Below are positions 22,890 to 35,681 of a stretch of DNA of 64,000 nt, piece after piece. Positions within the stretch are counted from its first letter, which is position 1; every line of letters begins with the position of its first letter. Origin of the DNA: Siphonodentalium dalli (Eukaryota; Mollusca; Scaphopoda; Gadilida; Siphonodentaliidae); assembly GCA_032622095.1 (NCBI GenBank), contig CP136065.1, forward strand, positions 22,062,134-22,126,133, written 5' to 3'. Position numbers and translations under genes: made by a program. The notes beneath the pieces were generated by a model that saw nothing but the letters and a program-made list of their open reading frames with translations, was not told where the DNA came from and did not search any database.

Positions 22890-23205
22890 GCAGCGCGTCG
22901 CCGGTCATTGAGTCTCCACACACAGCAGTGGCTTGGCCTCTTTGAGCGACGTGCAATTGTCGGATTGCTCGCGGTTTCAAAACCCGCGCAAAGTTGTGTC
23001 GGCTTCGCATCACTCTTGTGTTAAACGAGTACCAGTAAGCTTGTCGTACTGATAATTATCAGAACATATGTTCTGATCAAACTATAGCAGCGCCTGCAAT
23101 GACTGGCTTGTACAAATGACTGGGTAATATTGTACCAAGCGGGTTAGAGCAAGTAATTGGTTAATCGCTATATAAAACTGGTCATTATTATTATTATTAT
23201 TCTAT
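22890..23205 (+). mobile_element. SINE-like element with (ATT)n tail
   Basis: A GC-richer head containing TTGGCCTCTTTGAGCGACG and a B-box-like CGGTTTCAAAACCCGC is followed by a body ending GCTATATAAAACTGG and TCATTATTATTATT. That tail is typical of SINEs moved by L2/CR1-type LINEs, such as the one at 10.8-14.4 kb. The A-box is weak, so the tRNA origin is tentative. Confidence 0.45.
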
Positions 23206-23309
23206 TTCTTAGAATAATGTCAGTCAAGAAATTAATGTAATATCAGTCATGCATACAGGTGATTATACACCCTTTTTTTAAAAGGGGGGGGGGGGGTGTA
23301 CTGTTTTGT

Positions 23310-24040
23310 ACGATCCTGTCCGATGTCTGTTCAAGTCATAACTTGAAGAGTAGTGCTCGGATCTCAATAAATTAGGTATGGATGTTCACTACTATGAGAA
23401 CATTAAATAGAGGTTTCCATCGTTTTGTTCGGATTCTCCATTCTAGAGTTATTCATCTTTGTTTATCTGGAAATGGTCCGTATGGTTTCTGTTCATGTCG
23501 TAACTTCAATGGTTGTGCTGGGATCTCAATGCAATTGGGTATGGATGTTCACTACTATGAGGAGAATAAATAGAGTTCTCCATCGTTTTGTTCTGATTTT
23601 CCATTCTAGAGTTATTCATCTTTGTTTATCTGAAAATGTTGGATGTTTGGTCCGTCTGGTGTCTGTTCATGTCATAACCTGATCAGTATTGCTCAGATCT
23701 CAATGAAATTTGGTATGGATGTTCAATACTATGAGGACATTGAATAGAGTGATCCATTGTTTTGTTCAGATTTTCCATTCTAGACTTATACCGGTACATC
23801 TTTGTTTATCTGGAAATGTTAGCTTATTGGTCCGCCTGGTGTCTGTTCATGACGTATCTTCAACAATTGTGCTGAGATTTCAATGAAATTTGGTATGGAT
23901 GTCCACTACTATGAGGACATTCAATAGGGTTCCATTGTTTTGTTTGTATTTTTAATTCTAGAGTTATTCATCCTTGTTTATCTGGAAATGTTAGCTGTTT
24001 GGTCCATCCGGTGTCCATTCAGGTCATAACTTGAACAGTA
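23310..24040 (+). repeat. Tandem array, about 163-180 bp unit, four copies plus partial
   Basis: Units are marked by GTATGGATGTTCACTACTAT at 23376, 23539, 23713 and 23893, and share TCTAGAGTTATTCATCTTTG and GTTTATCTGGAAATG. Copies differ by many substitutions. A G-tract (23283-23296) lies just before the array. Short open frames track the repeat and are not genes. Confidence 0.85.
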
Positions 24041-24081
24041 ATGCATTTAAAGATATACATGTATGCAGATTTATATGTTAA

Positions 24082-24250
24082 AACTTTCATGGCGCATACA
24101 TGTAGTGGTACTAGTATGTAGTAATTTGTTCTGTACTGCGTGAGTTTTTGTTTTAAATGAACAAACCAGGGTTGTGGCGTGATTGCATAATATTAGTATT
24201 ATTACAACAATAATAACAAGGGTCTAAGAGCAGTAATCGCCATGAAAGTT
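24082..24250. mobile_element. Short TTAA-flanked MITE
   Basis: The ends AACTTTCATGGCG (from 24082) and CGCCATGAAAGTT (to 24250) are inverted repeats, flanked by TTAA at 24078-24081 and 24251-24254. TTAA duplication is the hallmark of piggyBac and Kolobok type insertion. It is non-coding, 169 bp. Confidence 0.7.
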
Positions 24251-24254
24251 TTAA

Positions 24255-25653
24255 CAAATAAATCCTGATATATTATTAATACTATACCCACAAATCGGAA
24301 TTCTGAACTTACAATCCTTGTCTAAGATCTCTGTAGATTGCATTCTGAAAACAATTCTCAAACAATATGGCCGACAAGCAGCAGAAGATATGAATATGAA
24401 AGTACCGCAATGCGCATGCTCTACGTTCTGAAAATTTATGTCAGCGCTGAAAACCGGGTTAGTACAATCATGACCATGGCCAGATAAATGAATCGCAATC
24501 GTAATTATGATGCCACGTCTATCCGATTTTCACTATTATCTTCTCAGATACAAAGAACGAGTCCATTATAATTCACAACGTTAAGAGCTTCAGTAATAAG
24601 CACATGGCTAAAAAACAACATGCCAACAAAACCAGTGACAAAACCGTTAAAAACTCAAAATTTTATGGTTATAAAGGTAAAATACCCACTTTAAACAGGA
24701 TAGTTGTCCCTTATTAGCAACAGGTTAAAATATGTGCATGTCTAAAGTAAAAACACCATCAATTTGATTAAATAAACACAGTTCCAGTCCTCTCCATGTG
24801 GGAAATCACTGGTGATCAATGTGGAGCTCCCCTTAAAATCATTATAGGTGAGTGGCGAGTAGTTCTCCTACAAAATGTCGAGGCGAGTAGTATCCCAACA
24901 GGAGATGCCAAAGGCATGATGGGTAGAAAGTATGGGAGGGGGGGCCTACCTGGATAATTTTGAAAATTAGATGCTCTGAGATTGAATTTGGAGCCTTTTA
25001 ATGCTTCAAGTAACATTTTAATGCTATAATTGTGTGATTTTGTAAGAAAGCTATTTGTGAATTTTCAATTTTTTACCATCAGTCAAATATTATTCTCTAA
25101 ACTTTCATGCCACGTACAGTACTGATCAGGATAGATTGTAAAAACAACTGGCTTTTTGAGGTTCTAATATGGCCGTTAACGGTTATACATTTGGTTTTTA
25201 GGGAAACAAACTGTAGGCATTATATGTGAAATATCAACAAATATGACCAATTTGTACCAAAACGTAATGTCTTTGTGAGAAATCGTTGTACTCCACTTTT
25301 ATTTTGAAATTGCAGGTTATCTCATCGTCCCATTTATGATAAGTCAACAGTTCTACCCGATGTCCTCAGGGGAGGGTCAGGAAAAAAATTACAGATACAA
25401 CAGCTTAATAGTACACAAGCAAGTAAGTTGGTATATTTGAAATAAAGTTACTAAGTATCTGATATATTACGCACTTTTGAAGCATGTGTATTCTGAGTTA
25501 TCGACAGTATTTTTATTGAACCACCACGTTAACACGTGGTCCATGTTTGTTGTGCAGAAATTGTATTGCCGATATTAATCGGAATCAGTTCGATATTGAA
25601 TTAATTCCTCGATCTATTTTATCAAATAGCGCATACAATAAAAAGAAAACCTT
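24255..25653. other. Spacer
   Basis: Near 24367 there is ATGGCCGACAAGCAGCAG, which stops after seven codons, and an NRF1-like TGCGCATGC at 24411-24419. No exon could be supported. Confidence 0.4.
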
Positions 25654-25801
25654 CGTGTTTTGAGTGAATACCATAATTACCTCATTCGTGGTCACAGTGA
25701 GATACTGGAATCTTCTCTCGTGGCCTAAAAGCCACTCGTGATGATTCCAGTATCTCACTGTGACCGCTCGTGAGATACTTCCGGTATTCACTCAAAACAC
25801 G
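25654..25801. mobile_element. Palindromic hairpin element
   Basis: The ends CGTGTTTTGAGTGAATACC and GGTATTCACTCAAAACACG are perfect inverted copies. The inner parts (GGTCACAGTGAGATACTGGAA / TTCCAGTATCTCACTGTGACC) continue the pairing, with a small asymmetric stretch and a short loop near 25733. It resembles 59519-59680 in style (both use CTCGTG near the centre). Probably a MITE. Confidence 0.8.
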
Positions 25802-26354
25802 TAGGTATCCTCTACGGTATGTATAATAAGTTTTTAAAAAGCCATGATAAACTATGAGAAAAGATGAGAATGGATTTTTTTCATTGCAATTTTTTTCCTG
25901 GACCAAAACCGGACCCACCCCATGGTTTCAACTGTTAAAGAGAGAAATTGTGGACAAAAAATTAAAATATAGAGCCTCCCTCACTTGTATAAGGCTACAT
26001 GTAAGGGTGGAGCCAGGGACATTATTCCAAAAACAAATATATATAAAATTCAGATTGAACTCCTTGATCAATTTAACATACAAAAAAAATATCACCCTCC
26101 CCCCACGACCACGTGACTCAGACCCCCACCCTGCCCCCAACCAACAGCTTTTCACCCCATATCATCTCCTAACTCACAGGATCTCTCCCACCAGCAGATT
26201 AAGTCAATTGAATTAGCTACAGAAAGAGAGAGAGTTAATATAAATACACAGTCATCAATTGAGATGTTTATCAGGCTGACAGGTGTGAACTAATGCTTAG
26301 CTAGCACTCATGCCAGTGTGTGTTATTAAAATCAAATCAAATTATTGTTCTCTA
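25802..26354. other. Spacer
   Basis: A 120-codon open stretch (25854-26216) is low-complexity and Pro/His-rich at the end because of a C-rich tract. It was not supported as a gene. Confidence 0.4.
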
Positions 26355-26790
26355 ACCTGAATTTAGTGTGTCTGGCATTTGCAGAATGAGGTCCCCGGAG
26401 GGTGAATTTAGTTATGCTACCCTGCACAGCAGGCTAGCATCACCAAATACATTAGCCAGGATCCTCATTTTGCTTAGGCCTGATCTTCTGGGAAGTATAT
26501 AGGCACTTAAATTGACATTTTTACTTACTTTTTCCCTTCTGTTTAGTTTCTATATCCCCTAATTTGTGAATATGAAATGCATAATTGAGGTGCCCAATGG
26601 GTGCACATCACCAACTTTAACTGGAGAACTTCAATCTGATGCTATGTCTCCCATAGCAGTTGAGGCCTAAACAGAATGAGGTCCCCAGAGGGTGAATTTG
26701 GTGATGCTAGCCCACATTGCAGTATTGCATCATTAAATTCACCCTTTGAGGACCTCAGTCTGCAAATGTCAGACACTATGTTCAGGTTTG
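26355..26790. mobile_element. Foldback element with about 90-bp inverted ends
   Basis: CTGGCATTTGCAGAATGAGG followed by TCCCCGGAGGGTGAATTTAG (from 26368) is inverted at the right end (AAATTCACCCTTTGAGGACC, then TCAGTCTGCAAATGTCAGAC, to 26772). Pairing extends inward through GCTAGCATCACC. A second internal copy of the left motif occurs at 26675-26706. It is non-coding. Confidence 0.75.
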
Positions 26791-26829
26791 GCTGTTTATT
26801 TTCTTAACCACCAGTATCCAGTTGAACTC

Positions 26830-27890
26830 ATTATACCCTGATTTTGCAAAGAAAACTTGGGGGTATATTGGATTGAATTTGTCTGTCTTTATGTCAGACT
26901 GTTCTCCCACCCATCCATCTGTCATTATGCCTCTATCCGTCCATCAATTGTTTTCTTCTCCAGATACACATTAAAGACCAAATGGGTATATATATATTGG
27001 TGTGGATGTCCCCCAGGTGACTCACATTCAGATTTGTTCAAATGAGTTCATCAGGTCAAATAGTGAGAAGTCAGGGCCATAACTCTTTCCTTCCATATTA
27101 ATTCTTAAAACAATTTCTTCTCAAGAACCATCTGGACTATCTAACTTATGTTTGGTATGGAGGGACCTTCGGTGACTGGGGTTTAGATTTGTTCAGATTT
27201 GGGGTCAATTTAGGAAAATCAGTTCAGTTCAACTCTTAAAATCAACCGTCTGAAATTACCAAATGAATGGATCTCATAGATGGGGATTCACGTTTGTTCA
27301 AATAGGGGCGGAGATAAGAGATTTAATTATCAACCAGCCACCCTACCTGTGCTTTTTAGCTCACCTGAGACGAAGTCTCCGGTGGAGCTATAGTCATCAC
27401 TCCTCGTCCGTCCATCGTCTGTCCGTCCATCCATCCGACAACAATTCTTTGAACATCTTCTCCTCTGGAACCTCTGGAAATGGGTTCATATTTGGTGTGG
27501 ATGTTCCCTAGGTGATTCTCATTCAGATTTGTTCAAATGCTGTCACTGGGTCAAATAGTTGCGAAGCCAGGGCCATAATTTTTTCCCACCATAGTAATTC
27601 TTTTAAACATCTTCTTCAGAATGATAAGACCGAATGGTTTCATATTTGGTGTGGATGTTCCCTAGGTGAGTCACATTCAGATTTGTTCAAATGAGTTCAC
27701 TTGGTGAAATAGTTGCGAAGCCAGGGCCATAACTCTTTCCCTCCATAGTATTCTTAAAATGACTTCTTCTCAAATACAATCAGGCTATATGGGTTCATAT
27801 TTGGTAAGAATGATCCTTGGGTGACTGGGGTTCAGATTTGTTCAAATCAGGTCACTGGGTCAAATGTGGGCGGGGCCAGGGACATAGCTC
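26830..27890 (+). repeat. Tandem array, about 155-bp unit, interrupted
   Basis: Units contain GTGGATGTTCCCTAGGTGA, CAGATTTGTTCAAATGAGTTC and AAGCCAGGGCCATAACTCTT, seen at about 27000, 27165, 27495, 27648 and 27800. A different repeat start interrupts the array at 27355-27480. No protein-coding function is supported. Confidence 0.8.
27355..27425 (+). repeat. Hairpin-headed dispersed repeat (TAGCTCACCTGAG type)
   Basis: TTTAGCTCACCTGAGACGAA followed by GTCTCCGGTGGAGC forms a hairpin at 27357-27388. This head is familiar from many bivalve and other invertebrate sequences (from memory, not searched). It is followed by CCGTCCATCGTCTGTCCGTC and merges into the tandem array. Confidence 0.55.
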
Positions 27891-28330
27891 AAAATTGTTT
27901 TTATCCAGATTTAACTCTTTAGATATCTACTTCTTTTAAAGTGATTATGAACGGTTCTGACTGTTGTGGTCTCCAGAGTCACAGTCTTATCAGTCTTTGC
28001 AGTCTGGTGGGCGACTCCACAGTCATTGACTGTCATGTTTTTAGGAACCGCCAGCGGTCCGTCATGCATTCCTATTTTTATATTGTTTGTATGTTTGGCT
28101 ATTCGTAACACTGAAATTAATGGCTATGTTTGTTCTAATGAACTCACAATTATTATAACCTTGACATCGCTGAGAAATGTGCTGGTGTTGAATATATTGT
28201 GCTCATTAGTCATTACCGGTGGTTTATGGTGCACATTATTAACGTAAAAATTACATCAGTCAAGTTTTAACCACCACCAACTAATAGGCCATATTACAGA
28301 ATACTTCCACTGTTATTGATATTAGGTACG
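27891..28330. other. Spacer
   Basis: An open stretch with hydrophobic runs (27966-28247) has no family resemblance. Confidence 0.35.
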
Positions 28331-28383
28331 GTTAATCGATTATTGACTATCGATTATCAAAATCCATAATCGTGACATCTCTA
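28331..28383. mobile_element. Isolated hAT-type element end
   Basis: AATCGATTATTGACTATCGATTA-type sequence runs into CCATAATCGTGACATCTCTA, resembling a right inverted terminus of a hAT element. No matching left end was found in the preceding kilobases, so this is probably a solo end. Confidence 0.3.
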
Positions 28384-31300
28384 CGCAAGCTCTCTATTTT
28401 GATAATTGCGCAGACACCACTCCATCGGTATAATAGGTAGAATTAGCGAGACGCATATCATAAGTTGTCACAACTTCTAAAAACATAACCCTACCCCAAA
28501 AACTGGTTGTCAACGATCTGGTCATATTTTGCTCTCCTATTCTGTCTAATCTAGTGATTAAAAGGTACACAGATCATTAAAACACATCTGGAGGGCCCAA
28601 AAATGTTTCGCCACACAGTGTATGGTAATTTCATTCGGCATGATGATAAATTATTGAATGTAATGCAGAAACTTAAATGCACATCCTTCCGGTATAAATA
28701 GTAGTTACATTTCCCGATTTTTCAGCACTGTCCGTGATAATAAACCATACACGTATGTTGCAATTCTTATTATATTGCAAAGAAACCGCCATCTCTTCAA
28801 AAGATTAGCACTCCATCTCAACAGATCAAATAGTTAGTACATCATGCATTTTATACAAGACTAATTTTCGTGCTGCTTCCAAACTGGCGTCTTAGTAGAC
28901 AATTTGTTCAGATCACTTCAGTCGGCAACTTGCAACTGTAATAAGCTATTACGCAATGTACAATATTATTTTTCCATATTTTGTTGTTTGAAAATATCTT
29001 AACAAAAACCACCCATGAAAATATCAGGTGATCAGCGTTTAAAGCTGTTATTTCAGCGTTGACCATTGACTCAATATTGCTATTTATGGTTGTGAGTCCA
29101 ACGGATATGTATAACATTAGGGAGAAGGGATACACACGGTAATGCGGTTGCAGAAAACATAGTCCCCTTTGCGTATATGTGCAGGACCTTTGTGAATATA
29201 CCCAAATTTTATTTCCAGGTATAAAGACAGTCTCTGTCGCAGAGTATGGGGGCAATTTTGGTCAAGTTTAGATTTTTTTGAAGATAGTATGTTGTACTCA
29301 TTTGTGTTTTGATAAATTGCGTTCATATTATACCACAATGCATTCTTGTGATAAAATCGAAATATTCGCTTAATCTTAGCCAACTACGACTATTATTTAA
29401 GACACAGAGTAATATAATCGATTTTACCGATTACTCTATGAATGTCTCTCATACTGCTCTATAGCAGTGCATTTTGAAAGAGTTGATGGTGTATATATCA
29501 AACGAAACAATGACCGACACCACTATGAGCACATATATTTCTGCTTCTGGGAAAGGTCACAGAATCAATTTGTGCTTTTAAATTTCAGTTTAGTATACAC
29601 ATATATCACACGATTCAAGATAAATAGTTCAGACAAAATTGTTTTATTCTTCTGTTTTATTTTTACGCCCAAAAAGTCCAGATTTAACCATCGTATGAGA
29701 CCTTGCTTTTCGATATATCTCTCGTGAGATATATTATAATATTAGAGAGAATTCGTAAATCCCCGATATAATGTTTCTCTTATACTTTACAATCATTGTT
29801 CCTCACACATTTTGAGCGTGTTGTCACTCTTATGGGACTAGCTATTCAATTTTGCACAAAATGTAATTTCCATTCTATTTTGGCCATTTTGGGACATACA
29901 TTCTACTTATATGGTTCACGACTAAGCATTGTTTGTGTATATCCCAATGTAGTAAGAATTTGGACCTAATTGATCTAAACGTGACTGCATTCGCATACAG
30001 CCTGATGGAAATGCCTCAGAATTTGAACCACTCCGAAAAATCAAGTTTCCCTAGTGAAACCTAATGTGCCTGGAGGCTGGACTATTAATATTTCCCAAAA
30101 ATAATGCTAACCACTGTCAACTGTAGTATAAAATTGCCCGAAACACTGCGAAACATGTTATTTATCAGTATGTTGTTAAACGAAATTTGGCCTTATTATC
30201 AACACAAAGCCTTTTGATTTTAGAGTTATCCATCTTCATCCGCCATTTGGTCCAATACTGTCGGTTCCCCAAGTCCCCCCCCCCCCACCACCCCAATCAC
30301 GTCATAACCTATCAATGATTCAGTTGAACGTGATTTCATAAGTTATATTCATGTCTCGGGACGACAAACATGTGTAAATGTCCCTCAGGCGGACTTCAGA
30401 GAGGAAAATTGATGGCGCTGGCATTGAAATATTGTCACACCTGGATCTTTCAATAATGCTCAGATTAAGTAAATGAATATAACTCCTGAGATTAGATTTA
30501 TATTACCATTGGTCATTTATATAGGCGGGCATGATTATGATACTATACTCATTGGGACTTTCAATATTTTATTTCTGCCTATTAATGTCACTTAATCTCC
30601 CGTATTAGGTATTTATTGTGTTATTTCTTAATATACCTGTTCTATTATGCAAATTGCATAAGCTACAGTCATTATCTGGTTTAAAATGTCAGATACACAA
30701 GTCGATTTTCGGACCAAAGTGCAAAAATCGTTCGAATAAATCTCATCTACAGAACCGTTACAGCCATGAATGGTTTGAAATAGAACCGTAACACACACCC
30801 GTGTTGATTATGAGGCCACAGCTCCCAATTATCAATTATTACTTTCTCAGCTATTTTACAGAAGAATAACACGGGTATACTTTATAGTCAGTGTTTGTCT
30901 TCAGAATGCGTTTCATATTTTATACGCCACGAAAAACAAATAAATTGCATCCACGTGGCTTGATTTTCAGTGATAACATGTACGCGTTAACTCGCTAATA
31001 CCGAGTTAATTGTGATCTAGAGTTCAGGCTTCGATAACACGGCACTTCTGCAGCCTCTATACACTCAGGAAAGTATAATATATTCAAGATATCTATAATT
31101 ATGCGTGATTTTGTCACAATAATGATTATTTTCTATCATCAGGAACCGTAACAAATCAGTCAAGAACCATCTCAATGCCGGCGATAGAATGACTTCCGAT
31201 GTAACAGTTCCTACACAGTGGAGGGAGCGCTTAATCGGATTATACATCTTTAAAATGCACAGAAAAGTTCAAAACAGATGTGGATAGAGCCACTAGCAAC

Positions 31301-32834
31301 CTAAAGTCAAATACATTAAACAAAATCATGGTATCTAGTTCTTTACTTCCCACTTAACCCTTTCATGACTGGAGTTTCTTTACATTTTGTGAAAACCCTG
31401 TGGGAGTGCATTCTTTTATACATGTACATAGGGTGCTTCACATATATAAGAGAATACATTAGCCTAACAGTATATAACTTGAGCCAATACATTCTCATGA
31501 TGTCAGTATTAAATACCTTAAATTCACACTCTGACCATGTAGAGATCATTAGATCATTTCACAAGTTGTTTAGCATCTGGTAATTCCCCCCCCCCCCAGC
31601 GAAAACAAACTAAAAAGAAATAATTTAATAAAAGTATCACCGCCTCTCCTGTTTTTTGCCTATCATTGCCTTAAACACAGGTATATATTTTGTGGCCGTG
31701 TTAGATTTTGGTGTGTTGGTTACCCAATTTTAAGAAAATATATTTTGTAGACCCGTACTGGCCTTTAATTATCCCATTTCTTTGAATTATGTTGCCAATA
31801 AAAAAAGCATCTATGATAACGAGGCAGGAATAATAGTTTTAAAGAGTATGCACCATGTGGTCGGTTGCAAGATATTATTATCAAATGTGTGACAATTAAT
31901 GACGCCTCCAGCTTTATTAAGGTACTCAATCCGATTCGATGGTCCCCATATTCAACAACAACAACAACAACACCATTTTTTTAAATGCCAAAAATAATGC
32001 TAACCATTTTGTTCAATATCTGACTCGCAAAAACCACTTGGATGTTAGAGCTTCATCCGCAATTTAGTTCGGGGCTGTCTTCTTGTCGACTTTTTACCAG
32101 GCCACTAAAAAGTACTGATGGTGAAAAATAATAGATTTCAAAAATCGATATCTGATCTCTCTGACCTTTGATGGGTGGGTTCCTGGACTCGAATCAAATA
32201 TTTTTTACCCTGAAATCTAAGAAATATTAATTTGCGAGCGTAAGTTCTGATTATGCATCTTTTAGTGTTATTGTGAGAGCCATGCAGTAATCCCGTGGCA
32301 AATTGCCAGAAATTATAGCCAAAATTATGAGCAAGCTGTTTATGGGACCAGTCAATGCATGGAATTTCTTGTTTTCATAGTGTGGTTAGACTCCTGCGAA
32401 TCACAATTATTTTGTTAAATCAAACCTTAAAAGCAAGCAGTTACACCCCTTCCCCCTCCCCAGATGTATATTGTACATGTAGCTTCCATCCATAGTTTAG
32501 AATATCATGGTACATGTACATGTACACCATCAATACATCGCTCCAATTGTCAATGTTTGCATATTTTCTTGAAAATAATGGGAGGCATATGAATGGTTAT
32601 ATATGTATTTATTAATGTTTCAAGTCTTTGTTGTGGACATACATGTACATATATGTTGTCTTGGGTAATCATTTAATAATTTACAACACTATTCCGGATC
32701 CCCCCCAGCCATTGGAATGTTTTTCTCTTTCATCTTATCGTTTTCGATTTGCATTTCTTTGTTTTAATTTTGTTATCAAATTTATTTTCACGTTATGAAA
32801 CATGGATATATGGTTTTATTATGGGTAAAGAATA
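28384..32834. other. Long AT-rich stretch with no recognised gene
   Basis: Four and a half kilobases without a supportable exon or large repeat. Visible items are C-tracts (30279-30288, 31588-31597), an (AAC)n run at 31954-31977, GTACATGTACATGTAC-type repeats at 32510-32525, and a short dyad CGATATATCTCTCGTGAGAT at 29709. Confidence 0.5.
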
Positions 32835-33267
32835 TCTAATATATATTTTGGAACTTCTGTCTGTTTGTTGTTTGTCTGTTAGCTATGGCCGGGAAAACGG
32901 CTGTACAGATTGAGCTCAAACTTCCAATCTAAGGTTAAAAACCCACTGGCAGTTTTTACCGCCGTTTTTGGAGAAGCTCAGAGCACCCATTCTCCACTCC
33001 CAGTCACAAAATGGGTACCCACAGACGTACCTCTTTTATGGACGGGTACCATCACGGGATGGGTACTATCATTTCTCTTGATTAAAAAGGCAGAATTAAC
33101 TCAAATTAAATTAAAAAATTAACGGATTTCGACGAAATTTTATACCTAGGGATACTTTTATCGGGGGAGTGTTTTCGACGTGTCACATCGTGACCCCGAC
33201 CTGACCTTGACCTTCAAAATGGTCAATTCAAGGTCAAAGCCCGGACGAAGACGGGTCACCTGCTAGT
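32835..33267 (+). mobile_element. Helitron-like element with one satellite unit
   Basis: It begins TCTAATATATATTTTGG (TC start, as in Helitrons), then a CTGTCTGTTTG run and GGCCGGGAAAACGG. One copy of the 130-bp unit lies at 33121-33230. The end is CCCGGACGAAGACGGG (able to pair) then TCACCTGCTAGT. A 200-bp stretch (32920-33115) with repeated GGGTACC-type motifs replaces the other satellite units. It is non-autonomous. Confidence 0.65.
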
Positions 33268-33492
33268 TGTATATATAAAGAAGAACAAAATTATTTGGTA
33301 GAAAACTGAATACATCAACATGTACATTTATTTCCTTTTTAGGCTGACTTTGCCTGAATGAATGAAGGATTGGAGTTTGCTTCTAACGTGCCAGATATGG
33401 CTTGCAGCTGCTAACTGTTAACCTCGGGTATATTCCATTCTGCAAATGATGTATCCGAAAAGGCATTCTTAATAGTTAAAGACATACCATGT
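33268..33492. other. Short spacer
   Basis: No feature was recognised. Confidence 0.4.
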
Positions 33493-33496
33493 TTAA

Positions 33497-35677
33497 AGGG
33501 GTACTGTACCTCAATGTCATTTAAAATAACTAATTTGAGTCGACGATGTCTACTGAAAACGTTCCGGTTAACAGGCTATCATAAAAGTAAAATTGAATTA
33601 TTCAATATAAATTAATTTATGACTGCAGTCATAAAATGGAGAATTATGCCATTACGAGTTACCGTTCTTGAAATCTCATCTGTTGCGTGTCTTTTATTGA
33701 CGGCCGTTCGCGAACATTATTGAGTTGCAAACAAAACATGTTACCTGCAAAATGAAGGCCCGCTATAACCGATTCGGAAAAAAAGTAGAAAGAAACAAGA
33801 GTCATAAAGCATCAAGTATTTTTATAGGGAGTGAGATTGTTCGATGGAAGAGATTGAAGGCATCAATGGAGCTTTCCACAGAGGCCACACCCACAGCGGT
33901 AGTCCCGCCCACTGGTAAAAATACTTTATCCACATAAATATTGTCTGTTACCCGAGATCGACTTCTCCGAAGTGAACACATTAGCAATTGGCCTTATGTT
34001 AACTAGCTGAAACAGACTCATGTACATGATTCGTTCAAATTTGATCTTTTAACCAATTTTATTTAAAAAAAATTATTTAGATTAAATTTTTTTTTTAGAT
34101 TGAACTTTGATCTGCTGTTGAAAAAAAACTAAATAATTTGCTTTTTAAATTAAAAATAAAATTTTGTAAATTAAATTTGTTTTATCTTCTTTTTAGATTT
34201 TTAGATTGAATCTTTATAATTTGTGTTAATTTTTTAATTTAAATTTTGTTTTACTTAAAGGGGTACTGTACGCCATTTTCAATAAATTCCCGGTGATAAC
34301 AACGATCTATTATCGATACTATATAGAAATATAAGTAATTTGAGTCGAAGATGTATTCTGTAAACGCTCAGGTTAATAGGCTATCTTAAAATTTAATATT
34401 TTAAAAGTTAATAATTTAATATAAATTGATTTTATGGCTCCAGCCATAAAATGGCGTCTCTTAAAATTGGAATTTCCGTGTACAAAACGTGATCAAATTA
34501 TAATTGAGGGATACTGGATTAATAAAACAATTGCACACACGATCGTTTGAAACATTATGCTTATACGGGGAGAAAACACAAGCCACTCATTGACTAGTGA
34601 CCATACACTAACTTAAATGAGTATATGGGACTGCTAAGCATATAATATAATGTTTATTTGATTCATTTGGTTGAAAACTGTACAAAAATTACTCGACAAC
34701 GACAATTTGTATTTTTGCATTCCGGTAAATTTGCCATCCGTAACAATACTTCGTACTCAACAGACTTTCAAAAATGGAAAAGTTGTTACCTTATTCTCCG
34801 ACTCGGGGATTATGGAAACCAACAACAACATCTTGGGTACAGTACCCCTTTAATTAAATGTTTTTAAAATTTTCTTTTTAGATTTTTAGACTGAAACTTA
34901 TTGCTAAAAATTCAAAGATTTGAAAAACAAATTTAATTGTTTTTTATTTGTTTAAAAATTTAATTTAAAATATAAGTTCGTTATCACATCTGCCGTGGTA
35001 CCCCGATGCACCACACCAAATTTGGTTAAAATCGATCAAGGGCTCTGGAAGAAAAATTGCATACAGACCAGAACAGACAGACAGATCACTGAACTCTAAT
35101 ATATCTAAACCAGAGAACATACATTCGTTTTGCCATTAAATATGAAAATTATGACAAGTGTCATGCTAAACGAAAAACATTGTTATAATCACGCATAAAT
35201 TTATAACATCATGCCGCAAATATAAATCTCAGTATATTATGATTTGACAACAAAAAAGTTGTTTGAATATAGCCAATTTAACACTGAATGTATGCATGGA
35301 TATCAAAATTAGGGTGAAGAAAGATGGCGTCGAAAAAATCTCCGCACCCAGCGGCCGGTTCGGCATCTGATTGGTTGAATATATTCTAATAAATTGCCAT
35401 TGGGCGGGACTACGCTGTGGGCGTGGCCTCTGTAGAAAGATCCATTGAAGCTGTGATCAATGAACTTCCGGTTCTTACTGCGACCTGCGTCTTCTCCGGT
35501 GAAGGTCAAGAACATGGCGCATAGTTTGAAATCGTAATATTTTTGTTTCCAATATCAATATTTTCTTCGCTAAATTAGGTGTATACGAAACTCATATAAC
35601 ACGAACACAATCTAACTTGAAAGTTATTTCAATGGGAGTAAATAAAAAAATCGCCTATATCTGTTTACAGTACCCCT
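33497..35677. mobile_element. TTAA-flanked element, outer (2.18 kb, contains a nested copy)
   Basis: It starts AGGGGTACTGTACC and ends TTTACAGTACCCCT, flanked by TTAA at 33493-33496 and 35678-35681. An inner pair of about 60 bp is also inverted: TCTACAGAGGCCACGCCCAC-type sequence at 33871-33915 and 35395-35450. That inner pair is rich in GC-box, CCAAT and ETS-like motifs. No transposase is recognised. piggyBac and Kolobok families both use TTAA. Confidence 0.7.
34259..34849. mobile_element. TTAA-flanked element, nested (591 bp)
   Basis: It starts AGGGGTACTGTACGCC and ends GGGTACAGTACCCCT, with TTAA at 34255-34258 and 34850-34853. Its first 200 bp resemble the first 160 bp of the outer element (AATTTGAGTCGA..., GTTAA.AGGCTATC, CAGCCATAAAATGG). 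A family member has therefore inserted into its relative. Confidence 0.75.
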
Positions 35678-35681
35678 TTAA

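Noticed and set aside
25854-26216. 120-codon plus-strand open frame
   Set aside because: The C-terminal half is low-complexity Pro/His from a C-rich tract, and no family resemblance is seen.
27966-28247. Hydrophobic open frame resembling a membrane protein
   Set aside because: No start context, no splice signals and no family pattern. Hydrophobic codons are expected from T-rich DNA.
28555-28620. Tc1/mariner-like end (CCACACAGTG next to TA)
   Set aside because: Only one possible end was seen and no inverted partner was found nearby.
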